A stretch of DNA of 64,000 nucleotides from an uncultured Prevotellaceae bacterium (GCA_902774815.1 CACYJV010000004.1:1-64000), one strand, 5' to 3'. Positions 47,494 to 57,063 are shown, counted from the stretch's first letter. Notes: a model not told the origin generated them from the sequence alone. A program made the numbers and translations.

Positions 47494-48228
47494 ATGAAGA
47501 CATCAGAGTTTTTCGGAAAATTCAAGAGCGGCTACCTTTGGGGCAACCTGCTGGCCATGGCTGTGCTGGTTGCACTGCTGGTGCTGGGCGTGAAATATGG
47601 CCTGGACATCTATACCCACCACGGCGAGAGCCTCACCATTCCGAACGTGAAGCACAAGGCCTTCAAGGACGCCGAGCGAATACTCGACGACCTGGGCATC
47701 ATCGTGGTCGTCTCCGACACGGGCTACGTGAAGACGCTGCCGCCCGACGTGGTGCTGGAGCAGTCCATCGAACCGGGCGAGCACGTGAAGTCGGGACGCA
47801 TCATCTACCTGACAGTGAACGCCCTGAGGACGCCGACCATCACCCTGCCCGACATCATCGACAACAGTTCGCTGCGCGAGGCCATGGCCAAGCTCACGGC
47901 GATGGGCTTCAAGCTGGGCATGCCCCAGTTCGTGCCTGGCGAGAAGGACTGGGTGTATGCCGTGCTGGTGAACGGCAAGAACGTCGTCACGGGCGACAAG
48001 ATCTCGGTTGAAGACTCGCTGGTTATCCAGGTGGGCAACGGCATGCGTGACGCCAGCGACTCCGTGAACTACATAGACCCCATCTATCCTGAGTTCGACG
48101 AGAGCGACGAGATCGATGAGTTTGAAGTCGTAGAGACCGACGATGCCTCTCAGCAGAAGCAGCAGGCCACACCGACCACGACACCCGAGAAGAAGACTTC
48201 GACGGCCACAACAGAGACAAAACCATGA
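47494..48228 (+). CDS. PASTA-domain membrane protein
   Basis: A 244-residue protein with a short cytoplasmic N-terminus, one membrane span (about 17-37) and two to three extracytoplasmic PASTA repeats (LTIPNVKHKAFKDAERILDDLGI; ITLPDIIDNSSLREAMAKLTAMGF; then a shorter third). The tail is Asp/Glu- and Thr-rich. PASTA domains bind peptidoglycan fragments in kinases and penicillin-binding proteins; here they stand alone without a kinase. It overlaps rluD by 4 bp (ATGA), and ddl follows, a gene order I recall from other Bacteroidetes. A cell-wall-linked role is likely. Confidence 0.9.
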   Translation: MKTSEFFGKFKSGYLWGNLLAMAVLVALLVLGVKYGLDIYTHHGESLTIPNVKHKAFKDAERILDDLGIIVVVSDTGYVKTLPPDVVLEQSIEPGEHVKSGRIIYLTVNALRTPTITLPDIIDNSSLREAMAKLTAMGFKLGMPQFVPGEKDWVYAVLVNGKNVVTGDKISVEDSLVIQVGNGMRDASDSVNYIDPIYPEFDESDEIDEFEVVETDDASQQKQQATPTTTPEKKTSTATTETKP

Positions 48229-49340
48229 GCGAGGATTATCTTGACAACCTGGATGCCGATCAGGACGAGCTGACGCTGGAACAGGACGAACTGGACACCG
48301 ATGCCGACGAACTGGGCGGTGCCGGACTCTACGAGCACTTCCGGTTCGTGGTGGACCCCGGTCAGGCCCCGCTGCGCGTGGACAAGTACATGCAGGAGAA
48401 GATGCAGCACTCGTCGCGCAACCGCATCCAGAAAGCCGCCGACGCAGGGTTCATACACGTCAACGACCGCCCCGTGAAGAGCAACTACAAGGTGAGGCCG
48501 AACGACGTGGTCACGCTCATGCTCGACCGTCCGCGACACGACAACACCATCGAACCCGAGGACATCGCCCTCGACGTGGTCTATGAGGACAACGACATCA
48601 TGGTCATCAACAAGCCGGCAGGCATGGTGGTGCATCCGGGGGCAGGCAACTTCCACGGGACGCTGATCAACGCCATCGCATGGCACCTGAAGGACGACCC
48701 GCGGTTCGATGCCAACGACCCTGAGGTGGGACTCGTGCACCGCATCGACAAAGACACGAGCGGACTGCTCGTCGTGGCGAAGACACCCGATGCGAAATCG
48801 AACCTGGGACGCCAGTTCTTCGTTCACGACACCCATCGCTCGTACCTGGCACTCGTCTGGTGCAACTTCACCGAGGACGAAGGGCGCATAGAAGGCAACA
48901 TCGGGCGCGACCCGAAGGACCGCCTGCGCATGATGGTGTTCCCGCCTGACTCCGAGATCGGGAAGCCTGCCGTCACACACTGGCGCGTCGTCGAGCGGTT
49001 TGGCTATACAACGCTCGTGGAATGCCGGCTGGAGACGGGCCGCACGCACCAGATACGCGCCCACATGCGGCACATCGGGCATCCACTGTTCTGCGACGAA
49101 CGCTATGGCGGCACCGAGATTCTACGCGGCCAGCGCAGCAGCACGTACAAGGCATTCATCCAGAACTGCTTCAACATCTGCCCGCGACAGGTGCTCCACG
49201 CACAGACGCTGGGCTTCCGCCACCCGACGACAGGCAAGCAGATGGACTTCACATCGCCCCTGCCCGACGACATGCGGCAACTCATTGAAAAGTGGCGTGC
49301 CTACATCCACGGCACCACTGCCGACACTTTCACCGAATAG
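48225..49340 (+). CDS. rluD: Large-subunit rRNA pseudouridine synthase, RluD type
   Basis: A 371-residue RluA-family enzyme. A very acidic N-terminal extension (about 1-35) precedes an S4 RNA-binding domain (LRVDKYMQEKMQHSSRNRIQKA, 50-71). The catalytic Asp175 is in VHRIDKDTSGLLV, and GRTHQIRAHMRHIGHPL closes the active site. It probably modifies helix 69 of 23S rRNA. Translation is likely coupled to the PASTA gene. Confidence 0.92.
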   Translation: MSEDYLDNLDADQDELTLEQDELDTDADELGGAGLYEHFRFVVDPGQAPLRVDKYMQEKMQHSSRNRIQKAADAGFIHVNDRPVKSNYKVRPNDVVTLMLDRPRHDNTIEPEDIALDVVYEDNDIMVINKPAGMVVHPGAGNFHGTLINAIAWHLKDDPRFDANDPEVGLVHRIDKDTSGLLVVAKTPDAKSNLGRQFFVHDTHRSYLALVWCNFTEDEGRIEGNIGRDPKDRLRMMVFPPDSEIGKPAVTHWRVVERFGYTTLVECRLETGRTHQIRAHMRHIGHPLFCDERYGGTEILRGQRSSTYKAFIQNCFNICPRQVLHAQTLGFRHPTTGKQMDFTSPLPDDMRQLIEKWRAYIHGTTADTFTE

Positions 49341-49398
49341 TAACGTTTACCAATAATAACCATCGTCATTCAACGAATAAAAAGAATAAAAAGAAACT

Positions 49399-50400
49399 AT
49401 GGACACATTGAAAAGAACGATTGCCATCGTCTGTGGTGGCGACTCTTCTGAGCACGATGTCTCGTTGCGCTCGGCTCAAGGATTGTACTCCTTCTTCGAT
49501 CACGACCGTTACGACATCTTCATCGTCGACATCAAAGGCACCGACTGGCACGTGAACCTGCCCGACGGCACGACAGAGAAGATCGACAAGAACGACTTCT
49601 CGTTCAAGTTCGAAGGCAAGACCGTGTGGTTCGACTACGCCTACATCACCATACATGGCACACCTGGCGAGAACGGCATCATGCAGGGCTACTTCGACCT
49701 GCTCCACCTGCCCTACTCCACCAGCTCCGTGCTCGTCGAAGCACTGACCTTCGAGAAGTTTGCACTGAACAACTACCTGCGCGCCTTTGGCGTGAACGTG
49801 GCCGACAGCATCCTGCTTCGCCGAGGCGAGGAGAACAAGTACACCGAACAGGAAATTGAGGAGCGGCTGGGCATGCCCTGCTTCGTGAAACCTGCTGCCG
49901 ACGGCTCCAGCTTCGGCGTTTCGAAGGTGAAGAATGCCGACCAGCTGGCCCCTGCCCTGCGAAATGCCTTCATGGAGTGCGAGGAGGTGATGATTGAACG
50001 CTACCTGGACGGCACCGAGGTGACCGTGGGCTGCTATAAGACCAAGGAGAAAAGCGTGGTCTTCCCCGTCACCGAAGTCGTCACGACCAATGAGTTCTTC
50101 GACTACGACGCGAAGTACAACGGCCAGGTGCAAGAGATCACGCCTGCCCGCATATCGCCTGAGCTGACGGCAGCACTGCAGGCCGAGACCAGCCGCATTT
50201 ACGACATCCTGCATTGCAACGGCATCATCCGCATCGACTACATCATCACGCGCAATGCCGATGGCACCGACCGCATCAACATGCTCGAAATCAACACCAC
50301 ACCAGGCATGACCGCCACCAGTTTCATTCCCCAGCAGGTCCGTGCCGCCGACCTTGACATCAAAGAAGTCCTTACCGAGATTGTAGAGAACCAGTTTTAG
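49399..50400 (+). CDS. ddl: D-alanine--D-alanine ligase
   Basis: A 333-residue ATP-grasp ligase that makes the D-Ala-D-Ala dipeptide for peptidoglycan. GGDSSEHDVSLRSA is the N-terminal signature, KPAADGSSFGVSKV binds ATP, and MLEINTTPGMTATSFIPQQ holds the metal ligands and the oxyanion-binding residues. It lies 58 bp after rluD. Confidence 0.95.
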   Translation: MDTLKRTIAIVCGGDSSEHDVSLRSAQGLYSFFDHDRYDIFIVDIKGTDWHVNLPDGTTEKIDKNDFSFKFEGKTVWFDYAYITIHGTPGENGIMQGYFDLLHLPYSTSSVLVEALTFEKFALNNYLRAFGVNVADSILLRRGEENKYTEQEIEERLGMPCFVKPAADGSSFGVSKVKNADQLAPALRNAFMECEEVMIERYLDGTEVTVGCYKTKEKSVVFPVTEVVTTNEFFDYDAKYNGQVQEITPARISPELTAALQAETSRIYDILHCNGIIRIDYIITRNADGTDRINMLEINTTPGMTATSFIPQQVRAADLDIKEVLTEIVENQF

Positions 50401-50408
50401 TGCGCTTT

Positions 50409-50452
50409 GCGCAGGTAATAGGTTATAGGTAAAAGGTAACAGGTTAAATCTG
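50409..50452. repeat. Left AGGTAAT-heptad arm of a four-helix-bundle element
   Basis: Five heptads (AGGTAAT, AGGTTAT, AGGTAAA, AGGTAAC, AGGTTAA) start within 10 bp of the ddl stop codon. They are the reverse complement of 50838-50874. Confidence 0.85.
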
Positions 50453-50457
50453 CAGAG

Positions 50458-50835
50458 ATGGAAAAAAGCATCATGGAGGTTAAGTCGGAAGCTTTTGCTG
50501 AAAGAATCATCAAACTCCACGACTATCTGTGCAAGAATAAGCAAGAGAGAACTATCTCAAGCCAAATCTATCGCAGTGGTACCAGCATTGGTGCAAACAT
50601 CGCAGAAAGCCGTTATGCCCAGAGCGACCTTGACTTTATAAACAAGCTGAGCATCGCCCTAAAAGAAGCCAACGAGACCTGTTACTGGTTAAATTGTCTG
50701 GAGAAGGGGAGTTTTATTGAACGTCGCGGATTCCTTTCAATGCAAAAAGACGCTACCGAACTGATAAAGATCCTGACTTCGGCCATAAAGACCAAGAAAA
50801 AGAATATGGCTATGACGGCCAACAAACAACAGTAA
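50458..50835 (+). CDS. Four-helix-bundle protein (23S-IVS/S23 type), copy 1
   Basis: A 125-residue helical protein of the family named after ORFs inside 23S rRNA intervening sequences. Signatures are IYRSGTSIGANIAES, AQSDLDFINKLSIALKEA and ETCYWLNCLEKG, ending in LTSAIKTKKKNM. About half of its residues are shared with the gene at 59440. It is framed by inverted heptad arms (50409-50452 and 50838-50874), with start and stop codons within a few bases of the arms. Its biochemical role is not established; related folds include Avd, the accessory protein of diversity-generating retroelements. Confidence 0.88.
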   Translation: MEKSIMEVKSEAFAERIIKLHDYLCKNKQERTISSQIYRSGTSIGANIAESRYAQSDLDFINKLSIALKEANETCYWLNCLEKGSFIERRGFLSMQKDATELIKILTSAIKTKKKNMAMTANKQQ

Positions 50836-50876
50836 CGAACCTATTACCTATCACCTGTTACCTATTACCTACGAAT
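50836..50876. repeat. Right heptad arm of the four-helix-bundle element
   Basis: ACCTATT, ACCTATC, ACCTGTT, ACCTATT and ACCTACG units reverse-complement the left arm. The acyltransferase start codon follows immediately. Confidence 0.85.
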
Positions 50877-52091
50877 ATGAATGAGTTTGACGAGATACGC
50901 CCTTACGAAGCGGGGGAGATGAAGCAAGCTTTCGAGGAGTTACTCAATGACAGACAGTTCAACCTGGTGCTGAAAGGGTTTGTGCCCTGGATGCCGAAGG
51001 CTGTCCGGCGCGGCTTGCTGCGACTGGCATTCACGGGAGTGAAGACGCCGCTCGACTTCCAGTTGCGGTTCATGAAGCCGGTGGTGAAGTTCATCATCCG
51101 TAAGCATACCGACGGCTGCCAGTTCGACGATGCCGAGCTGAAGGGCTTCGACTCACATTCCCTGCAGAGTAAGCCCACGCAGACGGCACAAGACACGACG
51201 TCGCCGCGCTATACCTTCGTGAGCAACCACCGCGACATCGTCCTCGACTCGGCGTTCCTCGACGTGATGCTCATCGAAGCCGGCTACCCCACTACCGTAG
51301 AGATAGGCATCGGCGATAACCTGCTCATCTATCCGTGGATCAAACGGCTGGTCAGGATGAACAAGGCATTCACCGTGCGCCGCTCGCTCACGCCTCGTGC
51401 CATGTTGGAGTCAAGCCAGCTGATGAGCCGCTACATCCACCACGCCGTGAACACGAAGCGCGAAAACATCTGGATTGCCCAGCGCGAAGGACGTGCTAAG
51501 GACAGCGACGACCGCACGCAGGATGCCGTGCTGAAGATGCTCGCCATGGGTGGCGAGGGCAATCCTGCCGACCGGCTGCGCGACCTGAACATCGTACCGC
51601 TCACCATCAGCTACGAGTTTGACCCGTGCGACTACCTGAAGGCACAGGAATTCCAGCAGAAACGCGACAACCCGGCCTTCAAGAAGAGCCGTCAGGACGA
51701 CCTCGACAACATGCGCACGGGCATCTTCGGCTATAAGGGCCGCGTGGTCTATCGCTGCGCACCACCCATCAATACGTGGATCGACGAGCTTGCCTCGCTG
51801 CCCAAGACCGAGTTCTACACGGCACTGAGCCATCGCATCGACCACGAGTTGCACCGTAACTACGAACTCTATCCCTGCAACTACATCGCCCTCGACATGC
51901 TCAATGCCAACCGCGAGCAAGCCGAACACTACAGCGAGGCCGACGTGGCTGAGTTCGAGCAGTACCTGACAGCACAGCTTGCCAAAGTAAACCTGCCCGA
52001 CAAGGACGAGGCATTCCTGCGCGAGCGAATGCTGACGATGTATGCAAACCCCCTGCGTAACTATCTGAAGACTGCCAAGGCAACAGAATAA
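50877..52091 (+). CDS. PlsC-like acyltransferase
   Basis: A 404-residue glycerolipid acyltransferase-like protein. The catalytic block is FVSNHRDIVLDSAFLDV, a variant of the NHxxxxD motif, followed by EIGIGDNLLIYPWIKRLVRMNKAF and IWIAQREGRAKD, which matches the EGTR block. NIVPLTISYEFDPCDYLKA is the usual fourth block. It is probably a 1-acylglycerol-3-phosphate or related acyltransferase of membrane lipid synthesis. No clear membrane span is visible. Confidence 0.85.
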   Translation: MNEFDEIRPYEAGEMKQAFEELLNDRQFNLVLKGFVPWMPKAVRRGLLRLAFTGVKTPLDFQLRFMKPVVKFIIRKHTDGCQFDDAELKGFDSHSLQSKPTQTAQDTTSPRYTFVSNHRDIVLDSAFLDVMLIEAGYPTTVEIGIGDNLLIYPWIKRLVRMNKAFTVRRSLTPRAMLESSQLMSRYIHHAVNTKRENIWIAQREGRAKDSDDRTQDAVLKMLAMGGEGNPADRLRDLNIVPLTISYEFDPCDYLKAQEFQQKRDNPAFKKSRQDDLDNMRTGIFGYKGRVVYRCAPPINTWIDELASLPKTEFYTALSHRIDHELHRNYELYPCNYIALDMLNANREQAEHYSEADVAEFEQYLTAQLAKVNLPDKDEAFLRERMLTMYANPLRNYLKTAKATE

Positions 52092-52103
52092 CAGCGTAAC
52101 CGT

Positions 52104-52796
52104 ATGATTATGAAACAGAACATCTGGAAAACAACGTCAGGCAACATGGCAACATGGCTGCCTTGTTGCCTTGTCACGCTGTTGCTTTGTTATTTTGCAA
52201 CGTCCTGTACCTCTGAAAGCTACGAAACGGGCGATGGCCGCTACAGCTATCTGCGTACCGACTACGTAGAGGTACACACCTCGAAGCCCAAACAGATAGA
52301 CTATGCCATCAGCGACCGTGACGAACGAATCGCCTTTAAGGAAGCCTTTGCCGTGAAATGGGCCGAGAAGGCCGACACCATCTACCGTGCCTTGCTCTAC
52401 TACAACCGTACTCCCGACGGCAATAAGCCCATTCTTGTGCAACCCATCTACGTGCTTCAGCCAAAGGAGGCCGAAAGCGTGGAGAAGCCGAAGACCGACC
52501 CCGTCGGATTCGAAAGCGCCTGGCTGAGCGAAAACGGCAGGTACCTGAACCTCGTGTTCAACGTGAAGACAGGCAAGGCTGACGACGAGAAAGCTCGACA
52601 AACGATAGGCATCATGAGCGAAAACCTGCCTGATGGCACCCTTCGACTGACCTTACTCCACGGACAGGAGAATGTTCCGCAGTACTACAGCACTCGCATC
52701 TACGCCAGCATCCCTATGCAAGATATTTCACAACGCTTGCTGCTGAGCGTCAACACCTACGACGGACTCGTCGAGCGGGCATTCAACACGGAATAA
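52104..52796 (+). CDS. NigD-like lipoprotein
   Basis: A 230-residue protein with a signal peptide ending in a lipobox ATSC (Cys about 34 from the first Met; Met at 52110 is an alternative start). The beta-rich mature part (SYLRTDYVEVHTSK, LYYNRTPDG, NGRYLNLVFNVKTGK, LRLTLLHGQENVPQYYS) matches NigD-like proteins of Bacteroidales. They are immunity-like in name only; their function is uncertain. It begins 12 bp after the acyltransferase gene. Confidence 0.78.
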   Translation: MIMKQNIWKTTSGNMATWLPCCLVTLLLCYFATSCTSESYETGDGRYSYLRTDYVEVHTSKPKQIDYAISDRDERIAFKEAFAVKWAEKADTIYRALLYYNRTPDGNKPILVQPIYVLQPKEAESVEKPKTDPVGFESAWLSENGRYLNLVFNVKTGKADDEKARQTIGIMSENLPDGTLRLTLLHGQENVPQYYSTRIYASIPMQDISQRLLLSVNTYDGLVERAFNTE

Positions 52797-52841
52797 ACGA
52801 CTTATCTTTTTATTGGCCCATGGCCGAACTGCCAACACAAC

Positions 52842-55802
52842 ATGAAGAAGTATTACTGTCTTGTCTTGCTGATTCTCTGCACCATCTCGCAGAACATTGC
52901 AGCCCAAAACGACGTTTCTCCCTCACGAGCCTACGGATTCAGGGTTTACGACGATGCCCGTCGTGACCTGTCGCTCGTGTCGTTCTACGTTGACAATCCC
53001 TCAGACATCACCGACGAAGCCACACACGGCCTGTCAAGTCTGCGTGCTGCAGCCTTCGACGGACGTTTTTACTACATCATGGACAGCGACGACGGCATGG
53101 TGGCAGCCCGATTCCTGGCTTTCGACAAGGACCGTAACGACATCGATACCATCATCACTTATGGACTGACTGACATAGAGGGGGGCATGCTCTTTCTCGA
53201 CATGGCCTACGACACTTCGACCGACCAGCTCTACGGCGTGGCCTTCTGTATTGGCGAAAGTATCATCGACGGCGACGACATCGACGTGCCCCTGAACCTT
53301 TATACCATCGACCGAAAGACAGGACTATGCACCCTCGTAGGCACGCAGAACAGCCTCTACGTCGTGGCTATCGCCTTCTCTGCTGATGGTACTCTCTACG
53401 CGATGGCCAACGACGGCTCGTTGTGGCGGCTCAACAAGTCGAACTTCAAGGCTGAACAGCGGCTCTGCTCCACACGCATCGCCACGACGGGGCTGCAATC
53501 CATGGCCTTCGACGACCAGACAGGAATTCTCTATTGGACTGCCATCACCGAGAGCGGACATGGTTTCCTCGGCTCGTTCAGCATCACTGGAAGCAAGGCT
53601 ACATACAAAGAGGTGGGAGCTACGGCCGACAATACGGAGGTGACGGGATTAGCCATCGAGAGCAATCCTCCCTCGAAACTGGCTCCGGCTGCCGTCAACG
53701 CGCTCAAGGCAACGGCCGACAAGACCGGTGCCAAGCGTGCCACACTGAGCTGGACAAACCCAACGACGCTCATAGGTAAGGATGCCATTACCGAAGCATT
53801 CGCTGTTCGCATCCATCGGAATGGGACTCTCGTGGCAGAGTTGACCAATCAAATGCCTGGAGCTGAAGCTGCCTATACCGACGAGGGGGCTGAAGGTCTC
53901 ATCGAATATTCCGTAGTTGCGGCAAATGCTGCCGGCGAAGGGCGCATCAGCTATGCTGACACCATCTTTGTAGGCATCGACAAGCCAGGCCACGTCCGCC
54001 ATCTCATAGCGACCCGCCCAACCAGTGCCAACGACATCTTCTTGAAATGGGAGGCTCCCGCCACAGGTGAAAGAGGTGGTTGGTTCGACGCTTCGCAACT
54101 GCGCTATGACATCGTGCGTCTGCCCGACAACATGAAGGTGGCCACAGGACTCACGGCCGACACCTTCACCGACAACACCATCGCGCAGCCCAATGCCTAC
54201 AGCTATCGTGTCACGGCTCTGACCGATGCCGGCAGCGGACCGGCCACAGAGAGCAACTTTATCTACTCCGGACCTGCCATTTCGACACCTTATACCTGTG
54301 CTTTCGACACCGAAAACGCCATCTCTACATGGACGGTGGTCGACGAGGACGGCGATGGCTACAGCTGGGCACCAGCAGCCGACCGCTACGACACGTTCAT
54401 GAAATATTTCCCTGCCGACTTCCTGAATCCTGACACAACGGCTTCCGACTGGCTCATCTCTGCGCCCATCCACCTTGAAACAGGGAAACACTATCGATTC
54501 CAATGGTCGCTACGCACGCAGGGGCCGCTCTTCCCCGTCAGCATACGCTCGACATTGGGACTGGCCAATGCCAGTCGCGACAGCTATCAGACCTTGCAGC
54601 AGCTCAACCACGAGGCTATTGACATGCAGGGAATGTTTGTCGATATGGAAACCATCATCCAGGTCAACGCCAGCGATGACTACGTCGTAGGATTCCAAGC
54701 CCTCAACCCCGTGTCGATGCACGTCACCGGCATCATCATTGAAGAGATGTCTGCCGTCGACTTGGCCGCCATCGATATCAACGGCCCCGACATCCCGTTG
54801 CTCAACGTCGAAACAAGCTACAATGTGAACGTGGCCAACAAGGGCTATAGCACCATCGAGGCCTACGATGTTGACATCATCGACGAAGCCGGCCATGTGC
54901 TGGGCACCGCTCGCGTCGACGAACCTATCGCTCCCCAGCAATGCCACACGGCGGCTGTCAGCTGGACACCTACGGCAACAGGTAATCAGCGCATTGCCGC
55001 ACGGGTCCAGGTATCGGGCGACAACAACGACAACAACGACCAGACAGACTTCATAGACATTACCGTCTTCGACCAAGGCTCGTGGTTAGACCTCAAGGAC
55101 GGCCATTTATTCAGCAGCGACGCTCCTTTCAATCTCATGGCAACGCACAGTGCCGTGCAGACCATTTACCCGAAGGATTCGCTGCAACTGTTACCCAATC
55201 CTGTGCAGATCACGGGCATAAAGTATTACTACAGTAAGAACGGCAACTTCTTCCCCGGCACCTTCCAAGCTAAGGTCTACATGGCGAATACCAGTCTCAA
55301 CGCCTTCCCTGACGGCAACGCACAGTTCCTGCCCATGAGCGACTTTACACTCGTCTACGACGGACCGCTCACGCCAAATGCCGACATGGAAGAATTGGGC
55401 ATTGCTTTCACGACGCCGTTCGTCTACACAGGGCAGGGCATCTGCATCTATACCCAGCACGAGACGACCAGCACAGGTTCATCGCTCTGGTGGCTCATCC
55501 ATTACATGGGCACCGACGAGAACCATCACACCCTACTCTATAGGGGTGACACTGCCTACGACGGCACACAGGAGGTGGAATCCTCGCAAGAGTATCCCAA
55601 CGTTTCGTTCTTCTTCCCGGTTATCGACCTCGGCATCGAGGAGGCAAAAAATGGAAAATGGAGAATGAAAGACAATATTGACGCCGTCTACGACCTGCAA
55701 GGACGCAAGGTCGACGAAGTGTCGGGCAGACACGGGAGTCTGCCCCTACAGCTTTCCAAGGGTATCTACATCGTTGGTGGAAAGAAGGTCGTGGTGAAAT
55801 AG
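52842..55802 (+). CDS. Large secreted protein with fibronectin type III domains and a C-terminal sorting-like motif
   Basis: A 986-residue secreted protein with signal peptide to about Ala21. An N-terminal beta-propeller-like region (about 25-280; repeated F-DGRFYYI and DGTLYAMA motifs) is followed by two fibronectin-III domains (about 283-470), a jelly-roll-like segment (about 480-640, TPYTCAFDTENAISTWTVVDEDGDGYSW), a CARDB-like domain (about 645-740) and a final beta domain. The end, DLQGRKVDE then LSKGIYIVGGKKVVVK, resembles type IX C-terminal domains. That motif is split by a GGGCAGAC palindrome (55724-55750), and another repeat-like stretch lies at 55646-55671. Likely surface-exposed or secreted; its ligand is unknown. 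Confidence 0.82.
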   Translation: MKKYYCLVLLILCTISQNIAAQNDVSPSRAYGFRVYDDARRDLSLVSFYVDNPSDITDEATHGLSSLRAAAFDGRFYYIMDSDDGMVAARFLAFDKDRNDIDTIITYGLTDIEGGMLFLDMAYDTSTDQLYGVAFCIGESIIDGDDIDVPLNLYTIDRKTGLCTLVGTQNSLYVVAIAFSADGTLYAMANDGSLWRLNKSNFKAEQRLCSTRIATTGLQSMAFDDQTGILYWTAITESGHGFLGSFSITGSKATYKEVGATADNTEVTGLAIESNPPSKLAPAAVNALKATADKTGAKRATLSWTNPTTLIGKDAITEAFAVRIHRNGTLVAELTNQMPGAEAAYTDEGAEGLIEYSVVAANAAGEGRISYADTIFVGIDKPGHVRHLIATRPTSANDIFLKWEAPATGERGGWFDASQLRYDIVRLPDNMKVATGLTADTFTDNTIAQPNAYSYRVTALTDAGSGPATESNFIYSGPAISTPYTCAFDTENAISTWTVVDEDGDGYSWAPAADRYDTFMKYFPADFLNPDTTASDWLISAPIHLETGKHYRFQWSLRTQGPLFPVSIRSTLGLANASRDSYQTLQQLNHEAIDMQGMFVDMETIIQVNASDDYVVGFQALNPVSMHVTGIIIEEMSAVDLAAIDINGPDIPLLNVETSYNVNVANKGYSTIEAYDVDIIDEAGHVLGTARVDEPIAPQQCHTAAVSWTPTATGNQRIAARVQVSGDNNDNNDQTDFIDITVFDQGSWLDLKDGHLFSSDAPFNLMATHSAVQTIYPKDSLQLLPNPVQITGIKYYYSKNGNFFPGTFQAKVYMANTSLNAFPDGNAQFLPMSDFTLVYDGPLTPNADMEELGIAFTTPFVYTGQGICIYTQHETTSTGSSLWWLIHYMGTDENHHTLLYRGDTAYDGTQEVESSQEYPNVSFFFPVIDLGIEEAKNGKWRMKDNIDAVYDLQGRKVDEVSGRHGSLPLQLSKGIYIVGGKKVVVK
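55724..55750. repeat. GGGCAGAC palindrome inside the fibronectin-III gene
   Basis: GGGCAGAC and GTCTGCCC with the trailing CCTAC as at 41, 47.0 and 47.3 kb. It is read in frame as SGRHGSLPLQ. Confidence 0.85.
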
Positions 55803-56056
55803 GGAGCCCAACCCCAGCCCTCCCCTCAAGGGGAGGGAGCAAACAATGTCGGGGACAGCACCCTGGGGAAGAGGTCAACAACCATAGAACGCCCTGAAAG
55901 TGTAAAAGCAAGGCTCTGCAGCTGTTGCTTTTACCCTTTCAGGGCGCAATATATAGAAACATCTCAATCATCCCCTTGTCTTCAAATAATAATCCTTCAA
56001 TTGAAAAGACTAATCAGACTCCCCTCCCTTGGGGAGGGGCAGGGGGTGGGTTTTTA
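55803..56056. repeat. Mosaic of palindromic elements between convergent genes
   Basis: A left C-rich arm (55808-55846), a long inverted repeat (55891-55945, stem GCCCTGAAAG...CTTTCAGGGC with most of the inner bases paired) and a right arm with centre TTCAATTGAAAAGACTAATC (55995-56056). It could serve as a bidirectional terminator for the fibronectin-III and threonine dehydrogenase genes. Confidence 0.75.
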
Positions 56057-56060
56057 TTCT

Positions 56061-57014
56061 TTACTTCAGTCGTTTGCTTAGCTGTTCCAGCATGTCGGCT
56101 GTCATGGCCGTGATGTCATACTTCGGCTGCCAATCCCATTCACTGCGGGCAGCGCTGTCGTCGAGGCGGTCGGGCCATGAATCGGCGATGGCCTGCTTCA
56201 GCGGATCGACGTCGTACTCCATCTCGAACTCCGGACGAAGTTTCTTGATCTCAGCGAAGATGGTCTCGGGTGCAAAGCTCATCGAAGCCACGTTGAATCC
56301 GTTGTGGTGAATCAAGCGTGTGGGATCGGCCTCCATAAGCGAAATAGCAGCATGAAGGGCATCGGGCATGTACATCATGTCCATGAGCGTTCCTTCCTTG
56401 ATGGGGCACACGAACTTCTCGCCACGCACGGCCGAGTAGAAGATGTCGACGGCGTAGTCGGTCGTACCACCGCCCGGAGGCGTCATGTAGGAGATGATGC
56501 CTGGGAAGCGCACCGAACGCGTGTCAACGCCATATTTATGGAAATAATACTCTGAGAGCAATTCGGTGGTGACCTTCGAAACACCGTAGATAGTACGAGG
56601 CCGCTGGACCGTGTCCTGCGGGGTCATCATACGCGGGGTCTCCGGACCGAAGGAACCAATGCTACTGGGGGTAAATACGGCACACTTGTGCTCGCGGGCC
56701 ACTTCCAAGATGTTCAACAGACCGTCAATGCCTATCTTCCAGGCTAACAAGGGTTTGCGTTCGGCAACGACCGAGAGCAGGGCAGCCAAGTTGTAGATGC
56801 TGTCGATATCGTACTTACGCACCACCTCGGCGATCTGCTCGCCATTCGTGACATCGGCGATGGCCGATGGGCCTCCATCGCGCAAATCACCGGTAGGCTC
56901 TGCACCTGGAATGTAACCAGCCACGACATGCTCGGCACCGTAGCGTCTACGCAGTTCACGGGTCAACTCACTGCCGATCTGACCTGTGGAACCAATCACT
57001 AAGATATTCTTCAT
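56061..57014 (-). CDS. NAD-dependent L-threonine dehydrogenase, epimerase type
   Basis: A 317-residue extended short-chain dehydrogenase. The NAD loop IGSTGQIGSEL is at 7-17 and the catalytic Tyr143 and Lys147 are in IYGVSK. PSSIGSFGPETP, SVRFPGIISY and GTTDYAVDIFY are typical of SDR-type threonine dehydrogenases rather than of sugar epimerases. It oxidises threonine to 2-amino-3-ketobutyrate, the substrate of KBL, whose gene is divergent, 191 bp away. Confidence 0.9.
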   Translation of the reverse strand: MKNILVIGSTGQIGSELTRELRRRYGAEHVVAGYIPGAEPTGDLRDGGPSAIADVTNGEQIAEVVRKYDIDSIYNLAALLSVVAERKPLLAWKIGIDGLLNILEVAREHKCAVFTPSSIGSFGPETPRMMTPQDTVQRPRTIYGVSKVTTELLSEYYFHKYGVDTRSVRFPGIISYMTPPGGGTTDYAVDIFYSAVRGEKFVCPIKEGTLMDMMYMPDALHAAISLMEADPTRLIHHNGFNVASMSFAPETIFAEIKKLRPEFEMEYDVDPLKQAIADSWPDRLDDSAARSEWDWQPKYDITAMTADMLEQLSKRLK

Positions 57015-57063
57015 ATTCTATTAAGGTGTTAGATATATCATTTACGCCACAAAATTACGAAAA

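Noticed and set aside
50458-50835. Accessory protein (Avd) of a diversity-generating retroelement
   Set aside because: The fold is similar, but no reverse transcriptase, template repeat or variable repeat is nearby.
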